NCBI GenBank assembly: GCA_013399875.1
Contig: VXAZ01001682.1
Coordinates: 372,001 to 436,000, forward strand
Length of the DNA stretch: 64,000 nt
Source: Gymnorhina tibicen
Lineage: Eukaryota; Chordata; Aves; Passeriformes; Artamidae
Reading direction: 5' to 3'
Shown: positions 36,442-49,890 of the stretch, one piece after another
Layout of the letters: every line of letters starts with the position of its first letter
How positions within the stretch are numbered: position 1 is the first letter of the stretch
Notes under the pieces: generated by a model
Told to the model about the DNA's origin: nothing
What the model saw: only the letters and a program-made list of their open reading frames with translations
Database searches by the model: none
Position numbers and translations under genes: made by a program

Positions 36442-36959
36442 CCATTCCTCTTCTCAACAAAGGGTGATCAGACTCGATACAGCAGGTGGCACACATGAAA
36501 CATTAGTTCATCATTTTATTAATAGACACATCATTATTATTGGACACAGCTTCCTCCACCCATTCCTTAACTCAGCTGAGTGGGCTTTTCACTGCTGCCA
36601 GCCCTGCTGTGTGCTGCCTGAATCCCGTCTTTCAGTCTCTGGCAATTATATCCCTATGTCTAGAGGGTTAAATTGAATGCAGAAATCATCAGTGTGTACA
36701 AAACCTTAAACCAGTCCTTTTGAGCAGCACTGCCTTGTGCTTGGTTATACTGAAATTCGTGTTGGCAATTTTTATGCTTTATTAGGCCTTTATGGAATTG
36801 CTTTTATTCCTCACAAATCTTCATGAACCTGATTCTGGGTGGAACTTGTTATTAACCTCTTCCCATGCTGAGAATTGAACTCTTGGCCCTTGTCTTTCTG
36901 TCCCTCCTTTTCACCACTGCTGAAGCTGTGCCTCTGCTTTCCTTTTTCCTCTATATTCA
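36442..36959. other. Unique noncoding sequence
   Basis: About 500 bp without a recognisable feature. The downstream end may contain further eroded sequence of the ancient LINE that follows. Confidence 0.5.
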
Positions 36960-37500
36960 CCAAATCCCATTAATAGCTTCTTGTAATGCATTTTTTGCAA
37001 AAACATCTTGAAAATCTAAATTATTGCCAGTCGTCCATTATCTGCTCTGCTCTTAATCTTCCCAAAGAAATTGAGGGGTTATTAACATCAGACACATAAC
37101 ATTATTTGCATTCAGGGGCTGCAGCCTTCTAAGACATCACCAAAGATTAGGTGGCAACATGCTAAACTCTGCTTACACTGAGTGAAAGCCCACATCTCTG
37201 TTCACGATCTTAGTAGATACAGAAATGCCAGTGAAAGGAGTAATTCCTACCTTGACTAGAAAATATGAATGAAAGCATATGTGATTTTACCCTTAAAACC
37301 CATGGAGTTTTGCTGCTTTCAACTTATATTTGCGCTGGTGTTTTACTGCCTGTTCTTCAATTAATTTCTCAGTTATTCTTTCAGCAACTGAAATAAGACT
37401 GAGAAGTCTATAATTCTTTGGATCACCCATAGTTCGTATTAAATAGATGGATACATTGGCCTCTTTCCAGTTCCCCCTAGTCAAATTATTCATCATAAGT
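36960..37500 (-). repeat. Ancient CR1/L3-like LINE remnant with reverse transcriptase homology
   Basis: On the minus strand, bases 37293-37496 translate to a segment with NWKEANVS, then GDPKNYRLLSLISVAERI, then EKLIEEQAVKHQ. This parallels the CR1/L3 reverse transcriptase pattern W-K-x-A-N-V ... GDPxNYRPxSLxS ... E. Downstream in element orientation, the sequence near 37000-37075 ('aaaaacatcttgaaaatcta' and 'cttcccaaagaaattgagg' on the plus strand) resembles the later RT region of old L3/CR1 copies. Divergence from the other CR1 copies is large, so it predates them. The frame of 67 codons survived by chance or constraint. Boundaries are approximate. Confidence 0.7.
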
Positions 37501-40500
37501 AGTATTTATTATGAATAAAGCCCCATTTTGGTTAGCAGAATGTTTGGGAACCATCCCGATTTTCTTTAAATGTATTGATTTTTTTATAAGCACTTGGCAA
37601 ATAGACCTAAAGATATTTGCAAATAATTTCCTTTGACTCTTCAGTTTTAACAGTTGGTTTCTAGTTGGTTACCAGTGTCTACAATCTTTTGTAACTGTTT
37701 TATTAGAGAAACCACAAACTACAGTGGAAAACCATTGATCAGTGATAAACTGATTTATCATCACTGGACGTTGAAGACTGGAAGATATCTTTCCAAATCC
37801 TTCGGGGCTCTCAGCATACTTGCAAACAACATGAAGTGGACTAAGCAAAGTGAAGTCAAGAGCTCAGTCACAAAAACCCAAGCCCCGTATTTTAACTGAA
37901 GCATTATTCTGTTTCTGCAGTTGCTTTTGATGCATGGTTGTGCATTTTCCATGTAATACTGAAGTGCTCAGATTTTTCAGAACACCTCGATTTTCCCCAC
38001 TGCTCTGATCTGTCCCTCTTTTCTGGGACCTGGTCCTTAACCAAAGCTGCACCCAGCCAACTTCACAGGGGTACAAGAGAGAAGTGCCCATGATGTGTTC
38101 CCTACTGTGCAGCAGCCTTAAAATCCTGATTTGTTCCAGTGCCATATTGATTTTGGCTCCCTTTCTCGGTCTCTCTGTTGCACTCCCCCTCTAATTATCC
38201 TACTGACAAAGCATGAGCAAAGAAGGAAGAATTCTCCAAAATGGGATCCTGGATTACCTGCAGCCCCAGTGTCAGGGAAGTCTTTTGGTTGCTCTGATGT
38301 GATGCACTCACACGGGAGACACTGTCAGAAACACTCTGGCTCTTTTGCTTGTGGGAATAGTTCAATGACACTCAGAAATTAAAACTCAGAAGAGGAAAGG
38401 GATTCCCTCCCACACATCTCTTCTCACCCTGTCACCCAAACCCCTTCCTATCTGAACACAGCTTTGGAGTGAAGATTGATGCAAACAAGTAATTGAACTC
38501 ATCTGCAGTCTGTGTATTGCCCATGATTGCCTCCCTTTCACCTTGACAGTCTAGTATTTAGAGTCACTACAACCAGTCTGTAACTGGGAACAAGGAGATG
38601 AATCAACTGTTTATTAACCCAAGCAGGAAATTAATTTGAAAATGATGCATCTCTTGGAAGCCTGCAAAGCTTTATGAGAAGCCTGATCACCTCTGTATGA
38701 ATGAAGACAGTAGGAGGGGTCCCCACTGCAATGGAAAAGGGATCTGTAGCTTCTGGATGCCTTGCAACAACACTCCAAGTCAGCGGCAGGAAGGTTGTAT
38801 TTCACATTCATTTTTATACATGAATTCACCGATAAATTGGGGAGCATATTACCACCTTTGATTTACTGTTATCGTAAATTTTCTGGCTGCAGAATGGAAC
38901 AAAACACAACAGTTAGGGACTTCATCTTAGGAAAAGTGATGTTGTGCAGCCTCCCTCAGTACTCCCTTATGGCAAAGCACAAAAGCTGAAGGGAGAGGGG
39001 GAGAAAAAGAAATATGGAAGAAGGGGAAATACTTGGTCTTGTTTCCATGCTGTTCACTGCCCCATTAAATCTAAAACCTTTCAGGCTCTGATTTATCGAC
39101 ATTTTATGTACCCAAGTTTTCCCCTGACTTCCAGCAGTAAAATCTTTGAGGTTTCTGGTGTCACAGTTCAGTAGGAGCCATACAATCCATGCTTTTATTA
39201 GCCACTATTCAATGAGCATGTGTTAGGAGACTTTTCAGCTGGATATCTCACAACTAGCTGTCTGATTTACCCTGCAAGCAGATGCTCCATCTTTCACAAG
39301 ACAAACAAGCTGTCTGACCATTTATGAGGGCTGGAGACCCCTAATCAGACCCCAGCTGGCTGGGCTATATAATTTTCACCCATTGACCCTTCTGCCAGGC
39401 AGCATGGCCCAAATCTCCAGTGCTAGAGCCTTGCACACAGTTGGAGACCACCACATTCTCAGTGCTGACAAGTTTAAGTTGCCACCTGTGGCCCCAAAGC
39501 ATCATCTGGATTTGGCTTTTTGTGTCCCAGCTCAGTGGAGCACAGGTGAGACAGTGCATGGTGGGGAGGGCTGGATCTCAGAGAAGTGGAAACAACCTGT
39601 GTCTCCAAGGGCACAGGAAGAGGTGGGCCCAGGGATGTGAGACAAGGAACTCCCATTACTGCTACTTTCATTCTGTGGGGGAGAAAAGGGCTGCCCAGGG
39701 GCCAAGCTCTGAAGACCCTGCTCAGGTTTTAGTCTTTACTTACTTACACTGCCTTCAAACTGGAAATCTAAGTAGGTATGTGGGGGGGTCAGCTCTCCTC
39801 ATCTCTCTCTCTCTGCTTTTGTATAAGCAAATTTATATCAGATTAGGTTTAAAATAAGACTGACATATGGTTGTCATGGGGGTTACAGCTCACACAGGAT
39901 GGTGGGTTGTTAAAGGAGTGAAATAGCACTCAGCCTTTCACTGGAGGACTTCCAATTTCTATAAACACCAGGCAACCAGACCTTCTGACACCAGGGAGAC
40001 AGTGAGCTGCTTTGGAGGGGGAGAAAAGCACCTCTACAACCATCAGGGCAAGTCAGGGTCTGAACTGCAAGGAAGACACAGCTGAGCTAATTTTTAGCCT
40101 GGTGCTACAACCAGTCTTTCCTCTTTGGGACTGAGATTTTGGGAGACTCCCAGTTTTCCATTCAGCACATCACCCAGGGCTTAGACAAGACATGTGGTAT
40201 AAAACCTGTATCCTCACAAGAATTTTTGCATACATTAAATTAGTATTCACCTAATCGAGATGAGCTAGAATATTCCCTTCCTTCAGACAAAAAGAAGCAA
40301 ACAGTGATTTTATGAAGGAAAAGCATCAATGAAGACAACGAAATGTTGAGCCATTACAAAGCCACTGTTATGCTAAACAGAGCCCTGCCTGGTGAGGAAT
40401 TGGACAGATTAAGGACCTTTTAGGATTCAATGTATTCTTCATGTTTCCAGTGATGCCCACAGCTCAGCCAGTCCTCCAGAGACCAGCCAGCCGCCACCCT

Positions 40501-41429
40501 CCTGCCCAGCCTCCAGTGAGGCCTCGGCTCTGCATTTTCATAGCAAACAGATCACACACCCAGCCACATTCAGGATGACACCGAGTGTGACGCAAAGATC
40601 AGCACATCCTAAAAGAACACTGCAGGGAAAGCTGACTGACCATCAGCACCCAACCTCATCTTCTGCAGACACTCAGTGTCCCCTGCCTGGCCATGGCATG
40701 ACAGGCTCAGAGAACTAAGTTCAATGTTTTGCAGCCTGACAGTGGCTCAGGGTGTCAGCATGTAAATTTTCCATGGCCCATCAGCACCTCCACCAGCAAC
40801 ATTTCACTGGCCTGGCCTGCATTAACCTCTTGATCTAGAAGGGGCTTTTGTCTTTGTTGTTACCCTCCCTCCCATCAAAACTCATTTCCCATTATTCCAC
40901 TGCACTACACGGTGTCAGTAGTTCAGATCTCTCCAGGAGACATCACTGGAATTGCAGATATTACTAAGCCACTGCTGGGTCAACTGCAACACTGCACAGT
41001 GTTTCAGTGGTGCAGAAAATGAGTCAGATGTGTTGTGCTGCTATTTTGGGCACGCTGCAAAGCTCCAAGCAAGTCCACATGGGATGGAGGTTGAGTCTGC
41101 AGCTATACCCCTCGGATGAGGACATTGCCACTACGCAGCCTGAGGTGCTGCCGGGTTGCCTCACTGCAGGGAACTTCCTCCGTCAAAGCACATTTATGGG
41201 AGCAAAGCACAGTGAAACATCACTTCACAGAGCCTGTAGCTCATCTCCAGCCTGCACATCCTTGTCTTGTAGTCTGGACTAGCTTCATGTTTCCAAATGG
41301 AACTCTGGAACCTGAGATATCCTCTACTAGAGACTTCTTTTGTACAGAAAAATATTGGTGTGGTCATATACCTATGGTTAGATGGATGTAATTCCTTTTG
41401 GTAAACAGAACCCTTAGTTTTACAAAGAA
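37501..41429. other. Unique noncoding sequence
   Basis: No gene is recognised. Open frames (up to 145 codons at 39420-39857) have no domain and overlap equally long frames in other phases. A (CT)n run lies near 39805. Confidence 0.55.
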
Positions 41430-41925
41430 CCATAGAATGGTTGAAGTGGGAAGGGACCTCTGCAGGTCATCCTGCCTCCTCGCCTCACAGGACCACCCAG
41501 AGCCAGCTGCCAAGGACCAGGTCCAAGTGGCTTTTGAACATCTCCAAGGATGGAGACTCCACAACCACCCTGCCAGCACTTAGTCACCCTCGCATTAGAA
41601 AAAGTATTTCCTGATTTTCAGATAGACTCTCCTATGGTCCTGTCACTGAGCACCACTGAAAAGAGCCTGGCTCTGTCCTCTCCGTATCCTCCCTTCAGGT
41701 ACTTAAACACATTGATGAGATTGTCCCTGAGCTCCCAGCTTTCACAGCCTTTCCTCACAGGAGAGAAGCTCCAGTCCCTTAATCATCCTTGTGGTCCTTC
41801 TCTGGACTGTCTCCAATATGTCTGTGTCTCTTTTGTACTGGGAAGACCACAAGTGAACACAGGACCCCTGAAACTACCCAGGACTCCAGATCAGCCCCAT
41901 TTGATTACCCAGCAGGGCCAAATGA
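41430..41925 (-). repeat. CR1 LINE fragment (minus)
   Basis: The plus strand reads 'catagaatggttgaagtggg', 'aagggacctctgcaggtcat', 'tgagattgtccctgagctcc' and 'ggtccttctctggactgtct', the reverse complement of a CR1 subfamily whose 3' region mentions 'ctgcaggtcatcctg'. It is about 500 bp, moderately diverged, with no intact frame. Confidence 0.9.
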
Positions 41926-44900
41926 GCAACTGACCCCTAAGAAACCACCATCATCTCCCACTTTAAACTATTCCTAAATCTTCCAATCCCCTCATCTCTT
42001 AGAGACAATGATGCATCCTGTGGCTCACAGGCTTTGCAGAACAATTTGATATGTGAGTTAGAAAATTCTGTTGCCCCCATCCTGCAGCTTCAAGAGAAGT
42101 GGAAGCTTCTGAGGCAGATTCAGGCATCCTTGTGCTTTGCATTTACCAGTTTCTTAGAGTCACTTTAATTTTGCTGTCTGAGACCTTGGCTTTGTTGTGG
42201 GTACCAATTCTTGCACAGATGCTTCTTTTAAATGAAAGGGCACCCAAGATGTTGGCAAGTCTATAATTCTGTCATCTGACATTTAAATCAAAATCAATCT
42301 TTCTCTTTGCTCATTAAACAAAGATAAACAGAAAAGTCCTAAGGTTCTCCAAGTGTCTAACCTAGGTGGGAGGAGGAAAAATCATGACTGTCCTTGCTTT
42401 CAGGAACTAACATTTCCCCCTCCAGATCCTGGCAAGCTTCCCTCTACCCAAGGAGGCAGAGATATGACTTTAATCCTGAACCCACCCAGGGCACTTCCCA
42501 GAGCCACACACGACACTGAACATATGGACTGGATGTTGTTTTCACGTTAGCACACATGAGGATTAACCTCGCCAAGGTCACAGACAGCCTTAGCTCCAGC
42601 AATCATCTCCATGCAGAGTTATTTGACGCAATACCTAAAGCACCAGGAGGAATTACAGCACAGCATCTCCTACGGGAGAGGCAAACCCTTCCCAGAGCCA
42701 TTTCGGCATAAGAAGGGGTGAGGCATCCACAAGCTTGTCACAGGCACTAGTCTGTTCATTCTTGCACTGGATTTGGTTCAAGTTTTGGTATGGATGAAGC
42801 TATGTCTGGTTTAGACTCCTCTCCTTTTGTAATGCCAAAGAAATGCAAAAGAATTAAAACCTAGAACTGTGCAATGAAATCCCAGTTACAGGACAAAAAC
42901 CAGTATAGCTGCCATGACGGCTGCTTTCACCTTTTTCTGTCCAGAACATCGGTAAAATGCTATTAAAACAAATCAGCTCTGTGACTTATACCACCTTTTG
43001 TACCTGTGAAAATCATGGTATAAGGTGAGAACCAGGTGAGAACCAGGTTACCATGCACTTACTTGGAAAGAATTCTCCCTCAATTGCACGAAAGATGGGA
43101 AGCTGCTCACAAACCTTGCACTAATCAACACCCATCAGATTTATTAGTGTCTCTGAAGGGTCTCCAATTTAGTCTCACCATGCATTTTCACATTTCCCTT
43201 TTTCCTGGAATCCTAAAGCCTCCAAGAGTATTACCTGTCACTCACACCTATATCCCCATAATTCATGCCTTGTTCTGTGCTTTCCTGTAACCACAGGCAG
43301 TTCAAGGTTGAATTCTGTAATAACTCTTCTCTAGTTTAAACACGTCTGACACCTTAGTGTTGGTCCCAGGTTGGTTATGTCTGAATAAAAATGTGTTCAG
43401 GCACATTACAAGGGAGGATCTGTGAAAAATACATGAAGTCTAGAACAATGAAGTTTGGGGGTATGTTAATGAGCTGATCTGATAGCAGGAGACCTCTCTG
43501 AATTCTTATGAAATCCATGAAAATAATCATGTTATTGTAGAAATATCTTCTCAGCAAGCACCTCCCTATTGTAAGTAACAAAACGTGATACTTTACATAT
43601 TCCCAGAAGTTTGAGGCACACCAATATCCTGTAGTTCTGCCCCTTACCCAGACATCTGACCCTCTTGGGGTTTTAAGAGATTTTCAGTATTTCTTTTTTC
43701 ATGTGAAAAACATCACAGATCCTAAACAAAATCACTATTTCACAGAACAACACGATTTCTCCTGTCCACAAAGCACAGACAAACCCAACGCAGCAGCTGA
43801 CAGTCTGCATAAATATTTCCTTCCATGGAAGCACTTTTTGACATATTCCTAAAGATATTGTGGGGTCTCTGAGGCTCAGGACTGAATCTGTCTGTCTCCA
43901 GAGGTTCCCACACACAGTGGACTCCTGGCTGCTGAGGATGTCTTTGTCAAATCTACCAACAGAAACACAGGGCTGAAGGGGTTTTTTAAAAGTCATTTTA
44001 AGAGGTGTTTACTGTGCAGAAATCCAGGGGAATTGATTCCAAGCAAGCAGCACAAGATTTGTGCTTTAGGATCTCCAAGTGTAATCCTTACAGAGATGGA
44101 CTAATCAGGTACCTCTGGTAGTAAGGAGGCTGAAAAAATGGCCTGAGACCCAAAACATGCTAGAGTTTGAGTATTTATTTATTCAAGAGTAAAATCCAGG
44201 AGTAAAACTCATAGAGTCCTACTACATATCTTCACAATCTGCTCCAAAATTAATACACGTGTCATACTTATATTATTAAGGAAAACAGATAAACTATTCT
44301 CTCCTGGTCTGTCTCTCCCACATACACTATTTCTCCTTACACGATTACAAGGAACAATGTTATTATGACATTTTGACTGAGCACCTCCAAATCTCACACT
44401 CTAGTTACAGAGTATCTGCAATTAAAAAATGTCATTCAGTTGCTCTGAAAGTCTTCTACACATGCTGAACAGATAACAAAATAATTTATTTGGTTGTGGG
44501 AAGTAACTCCATGAGGGTAAACAGCCCCTTTCTCAGCACCAACTCTGCTCTGGACTGTGTCAGAGCTGGTCCTGGGTTGGTATAGCAGCACTCAGGGAAG
44601 ACAAGGATCAGGAGAATTTCTTTACGGCAGACCTTGCTCTCCATCAGCAAAAGATTTAATTCAGCTTTGAGCCTTCCCTTGGAGCTCAATTAAATCTTCA
44701 CAGCCTGAAGCAGACGAACTGCTCCATTTGCCCATGAGTGTAGCTGTGACAACATCCTTAAAATCTTCACAGCAACTGTTCTTGAAAGAACAGACCATAT
44801 CTGGCCTCAGATTACCAGGGGGGATCAGATGTGGGCCTAATCCTTCTTTTGTACCTTCAACCAGAGGGCTGAGACTGAGGAAGCCCCATCACAGGGGTCA

Positions 44901-46227
44901 CCTCACAGTGGCTTGAAAAGGCTGGTACAGAAAAACCTGACTGTGCAGGTTCCTCTGGTCAGGAGCCAAGCTGGAGCTCTTCCAGAGAGCACTGTGCAGA
45001 AATACGGGGAAACATGGGAGTAAGAAGGAAAATTCTGGGGGAAAGGGTGACAAACCAACCTTGCTACTCCTACCCCAGGCAAATGACAGAGGTGGTTGGT
45101 GCTGCTGAGTGCAGCCAAACCCCTGAATATGGTCAAAACCCCAAATCCCTAACTTCGAACGACAATTAATCCCACCTTCAAGCTGGAACAACCTCTGCCC
45201 ATGCCTGCCACTGCTCGCAGCCATGCAGCCAGAGGAATGGCAGCCGGGGACAGGATGGCAAAGCCACTTAAATAGAATAAATGTCATTAATATGCAAAGG
45301 AAATGGTTGGCAGGCTCCAAACTGGAGAGGCGTTCTCCTGTGGTATTTGGGCTTGGCTGCAGCTCACAGCCTCACACCCAGCCTGCCTTGCTAACAGAGG
45401 CTTTGCTGGTGCAGATACGATGCCTTCACTGTGCAACACATAACGATACACCAGGCTCATAACACAATGGCTGATAAACCCAGCTAAGCAGGGCCTTGGA
45501 GCGAATTGTTCTGAACATCAGCTGATTTTGACACTGGCCAATTCATCCAAATGCAAAATTATTGTGCACAATTATTGTACACGACAGCATTTCATCACTT
45601 GAGTTAACAATTAGCACTTTCGGAGGCATTTCTTCATTCCCACCATTAGCAATCCTCAGCAAGGATTCAGGAAGGCAGGCAGTGGTGCTGTCACAGCTGG
45701 AGAAGGAAACAGAGGCAGCAGTTTTAAGGCAGTTGTCTGGAACCACCCAACAAAACAAAGGAGAGAAGGAGCAAAACTAAGAGGATTTCCATCCCAAATC
45801 TACCCACTGAACCAGACTGTCAGGTCAGAGTCTGACCTTTCAGGGAGGTTTGTCTGTCCCTCTAAATGTTTCTAGAGAGAAAGATAAAGGCAGAACAACA
45901 CCAGCATGGCTACTCTGGCAGTTGTGACTTCTCACATGGCTTCCAGGAGAAACCTCCTCCTTCCAGATTTTGAGAACAAGTTTTAATTTTGCTGCAGGTC
46001 CAGGAGGCTTTTTTATAGGGAGAGGAAGATTTACTGGAGCACAGAGCAGCTCTGGCTGTCCCCAGTCTCCTTTCCTAGTCCTACAGTCTCAAGAGAGGAC
46101 TCAGTAGTAAGGCCTAAGAGGCTTTCTGAGCTTGGCAGGTAGTGCCAAAAATCAAGTTGATAAGTTAACAACGCATTAATCACATTTGTGTAAGAAGCAA
46201 TTATTATTATAAATATAATTTGGGGGG
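41926..46227. other. Unique noncoding sequence
   Basis: No gene is recognised. A small direct duplication ('ggtgagaacca' twice) occurs at 43025-43047. Open frames up to 140 codons (44898-45320, minus) lack domains. Confidence 0.55.
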
Positions 46228-46503
46228 ATGAGAGGCTGGGGAGCAGCTCTGCAGAAAGAGATTTGGGCTGATGACAAATTGAATGTGAGTCCTGGCAACG
46301 AAAAAGTTCTTCATGGACAGGGTGCTCAGTCATGGAACAGGTTTCCCAGGGAAGTGGTCATGGCACCAACCTGTCAGAGTTCAAGGAGTGTCTGGATAAT
46401 GATCTTTTTCATATGGTTCCATATTAGATAGTCCTGAGAGGAGCAAGGAGTTGGTCTCAATGGTCTTTATGAGTCCTTTCACAATTGAGATGTTCTATGA
46501 GAT
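46228..46503 (+). repeat. CR1 LINE 3' fragment with internal deletion
   Basis: It starts 'atgagaggctggggagcagc' and continues with 'gcagaaagagatttggg', then jumps to 'catggaacaggtttcccagg' and ends near 'gatgttctatgagatt'. The middle of the CR1 3' region is missing and the terminal tail is degenerate, so it is an older insertion. Confidence 0.85.
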
Positions 46504-49500
46504 TACTCTAAGATTCTGTGTCAGTGCAGGTACTTCTAGGACTACTGACCCCATGTGTGGGACTGGTTCCTACTGAGAGCTTGGGGTGGACGTTAGAACT
46601 TGACTGATTGATACTCCTAATTGAGAGTGCAAACTGCAGGATTGGTTTCAATTTCAAACATCTCATAATTTTCACCTAACACTGTAGTAGCACCCTTACT
46701 AAAAGGAAAAAAAAAGAAAAAAAATCGAACCTCTTTGTTTGTCTTTGCTAGGATTCACTATTTAATTTCCTCTTCCCACCAAACATCTTTTTGCTGAAGA
46801 TACTAAAACTGGTCTCTTATGATTACGATAAAGTAGTGGCACTTCTGAATAGTCAAATCAAAGGAGAAAAAGAAGAGAAATGAATCTGTTGATGAAAAGT
46901 TGAATGATTCAGACAAGGGAATTGATTATTTAAGTCGATTCCATCAGAATGTGAATGTCAGTGTTGTTCTTCAATTTTGCTTTCTTTTATTGAAATCTTA
47001 TTGTCTGTAAAGTAAAAAAAAATCGTTATCTTAACACACTATCAATAGAGACTTAATTCTGCATCATTCCTTTGGAATTCTTTGGTAATTTTGAACATGA
47101 TTTTTAATACACCCTTAAAAGAAGTACTTCAACATATATTTTCTTTTGATTCTTGTACTAAAACCTCCTTGAGTTAGAAGCAGTGTATCTGTCTGAAACA
47201 CGTATTTTTCACAGTGTTTTATGCTTTTTATAGTCTTCAAGATAAAAAGTATAAAAGCATCATTTTCTTATCCTGTTTTATTAAACATCTTTTAACCAGA
47301 ATAAAATACGATTTGTACTTACACATTCAGTGAGATACAGGAGTTATTTTTTCATAGTCATTAAACAGGCCAAGTTTAACTAGATACTGGCTAACAAACA
47401 GCACCTTTTGAAGGTAATGTATTATCATGAATCAGATCCACACATACTGAGAAGGTTTTACATGGCATCTTTTTCCTTTAAATCTAACACAGCATTGCTG
47501 GTTATGGTATTTGGACGTCTTCACCACAACCTATTTATTTCTCATTTACACATCCCTGCCTGAAAGTCTGTTAATTGTTTATCATTTACCAAAAATTTAG
47601 AAAATATACTTTAAAGAAGAAAAAGCTAGGCACTCCAACTCCATCCCCACTGAGCTCCATGGTTACAGAGAAGCAGGTGGGTTTGTTGGTAAGAAATGCC
47701 AGACCAGCCAATTTCAGATCAGTTCTGTTCCAGTAGATGTTTTACTGTAATGAATGTCAAAGCCTCCCTGATGTCCACCAGTCTTATTCTGCTGTCCAGT
47801 AGCTGCAGTGACCCCAGGGCACAGCCTTCAGGGGGGCTGAACTGACATCAAATGTAGTGGCTGAAGAACACGCTCCAGCACTCAAAATTCCTACCTAACT
47901 CCCACAGAGTAGAAAAACATAATGTGCCTACTCTTTTCTCTCATGCTGATAGAGAACCTCCTGAGAGCATCTTGGAGATTTGCCTTGGGTGACAAGGCAA
48001 AGCATGGAGCAGTTTTCACCTGAAAACATCAGTGTGCCACATGGAACATGCAAGTGTCCTGAGAACATTTTCACTGACAGGGTTACTCATCAGAGCCTGA
48101 GCTCAGGCTTCCCAAATGGTTTCACACTGGCTCCCGCTCTGTCTCAAATCTAGAATAAATAAGCTTACTATCAAGTGAAGAAACTCCTCATTGGACAAGA
48201 AGAAACCACCCCAAATGCTACTCCCTGCCCACTTAAAAGCATTTAAGTGACTTAAATCACAATTGGGGAGAGATTTCCAGCCTGTGCTCAAGCAGGACAG
48301 GTACAGCCAGGCTGCATAAAATGGAGAGGGAAATACCAGAAAATAAACCTTGGTAAGTACATAGTCCATTGTAAAAATCTAGCCCAGGTGCCAAAAACAA
48401 ATCCAATAGAGAATCCATCAGTCTGTGCACATCCCAGCTGAATACATAATACATTAAAAAGGAGGAAAGACTGTGTCTACGGCAAAGCAAATAGAAGCTG
48501 AGAAAGGAAAATGCCACCATTCTGAAATGGGAGCTTTTTACAATTAAATTGACACCCCCACAGCTCCCCAGCTGCACTTTGCTTTCTGTTCACTGACATA
48601 CTAGGACTTGGTCAAGGCCTTGCTGACAACATAAAGATTTCTATCTTCTCCTCCTTCATCTCAGCAAGGCCAGTGACACCATCCAAAAGTCACTGCAATG
48701 TTAACCAAACACAGTAACACAGGCTTGGGAGATGAGTTCTGACAATGGATTAGCACCTCCTCCTATAATCCCTCACATGAACCCCGTGTAATTGGAAGAG
48801 TCCCTACAAAACACCGGTTTAGTGGTTGTATCATCCCCCTCCTCCACAGCACCCACTGGGCTGCCTAAAAAAAGGACGACCCCAAGGCTGACCCTACAGT
48901 CCCCACACTGCAGTGTAACTGATGTTGCTATTCTCTGCACCTCAATTTTCTTCATCAAAATAACCCACCCTTTTGGGGAAGAAGGGAAGAGGAGTGGGAT
49001 GGTAGGAGGAATTGATCCAAAATTCCCCAGCAAAACCAGAAGAAAAACACAGGCTTAATCAATCACATCCCTCAAACCTGCACAAATCCTAACAACTCAG
49101 CCAGAAATAAGCGTTACCTAGAAACATGAGAATGCACTCCCAAAAAGTGGGAGTTTGGTTTGGCCAGGAATCCAGAGTTAATAGGAACATCCAACAGGAG
49201 GATGCATAGAAGGACTAGGCACAAGTGTCCCTCCTGCCCTCTATACCCTCCCTCCAGTGATGGCTCGTACTGAACCAGGCAGCCTAAGTGACAAGTGTTT
49301 GTACACTCTCAGCCATCAGCAAATCTCTTTTAACCTGAAGCTTCTCCTACAAAAGCCGACACCAAAAATAAAGCAGATAAAATTGTTTAAGATAAAGTTT
49401 GAGGGATTTTATTTCCTGTTTTGTGTTTGGGGTTTTGTTTGGTTGTGGTTTTTTCCCATTATCCCAGAGTCCACAACAGGTTTAACAACTTGGTTGACCA

Positions 49501-49740
49501 GAGAGTACCTGGGGCTGCAGGGTTTTTTGCATTGCAGGTGGTAATGGACACCTTATTCCACAAATAAAACCCAAAATAATCTACCAAAAAAAAAATTCTA
49601 CGAAGAACCCATAGAGGGGAAGTGGAGGAGGGGGTACATTTGTGCTGAAGATCAGAAAATCTTTACTTACCTATGGCTTTACTGGGGAGAGAAATAGAGG
49701 AAAAAGAGGTGGAAAAAACAAGAACAAGATGCTTTGAGAG
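46504..49740. other. Unique noncoding sequence with an AT-rich ORF-poor block
   Basis: Between about 46560 and 47640 the sequence is AT-rich and has no open frame of 60 codons on either strand, unlike almost everywhere else in the window. It includes 'aaaaagaaaaaaaatcg' near 46710 and several AT runs. The remainder is ordinary. No transposon edge is recognised. Confidence 0.5.
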
Positions 49741-49890
49741 GCTCTCGGAGCGGGCAGGGAGCGGGATGCCGGCGTGCCTCTGGGGGGAGCTCGGGAACCG
49801 CGGTTCCCCCCCCCCCCCCCCCGGGCCCGCNNACCCCGGTTCCCCCCCCCCCCCCCACGGGGCCGTCTCCATCTCGCCGTCTCTGCCGTG
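49741..49890. other. CpG-rich island with poly-C runs and a 2-bp assembly gap
   Basis: The 150 bp are GC-rich with many CpGs. A perfect 16-bp palindrome (GGGAACCGCGGTTCCC, 49793-49808) leads into a run of 17 C (49806-49822), then 'gggcccgc', two Ns (49831-49832), 'accccggtt', and a second run of 15 C (49842-49856). The 'cggtt' plus poly-C unit occurs on both sides of the Ns, which suggests a collapsed or unresolved tandem repeat. The opposite strand has G17 and G15 runs with G-quadruplex potential. No gene can be assigned. Open frames crossing it are Pro/Gly-rich artefacts. Confidence 0.8.
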
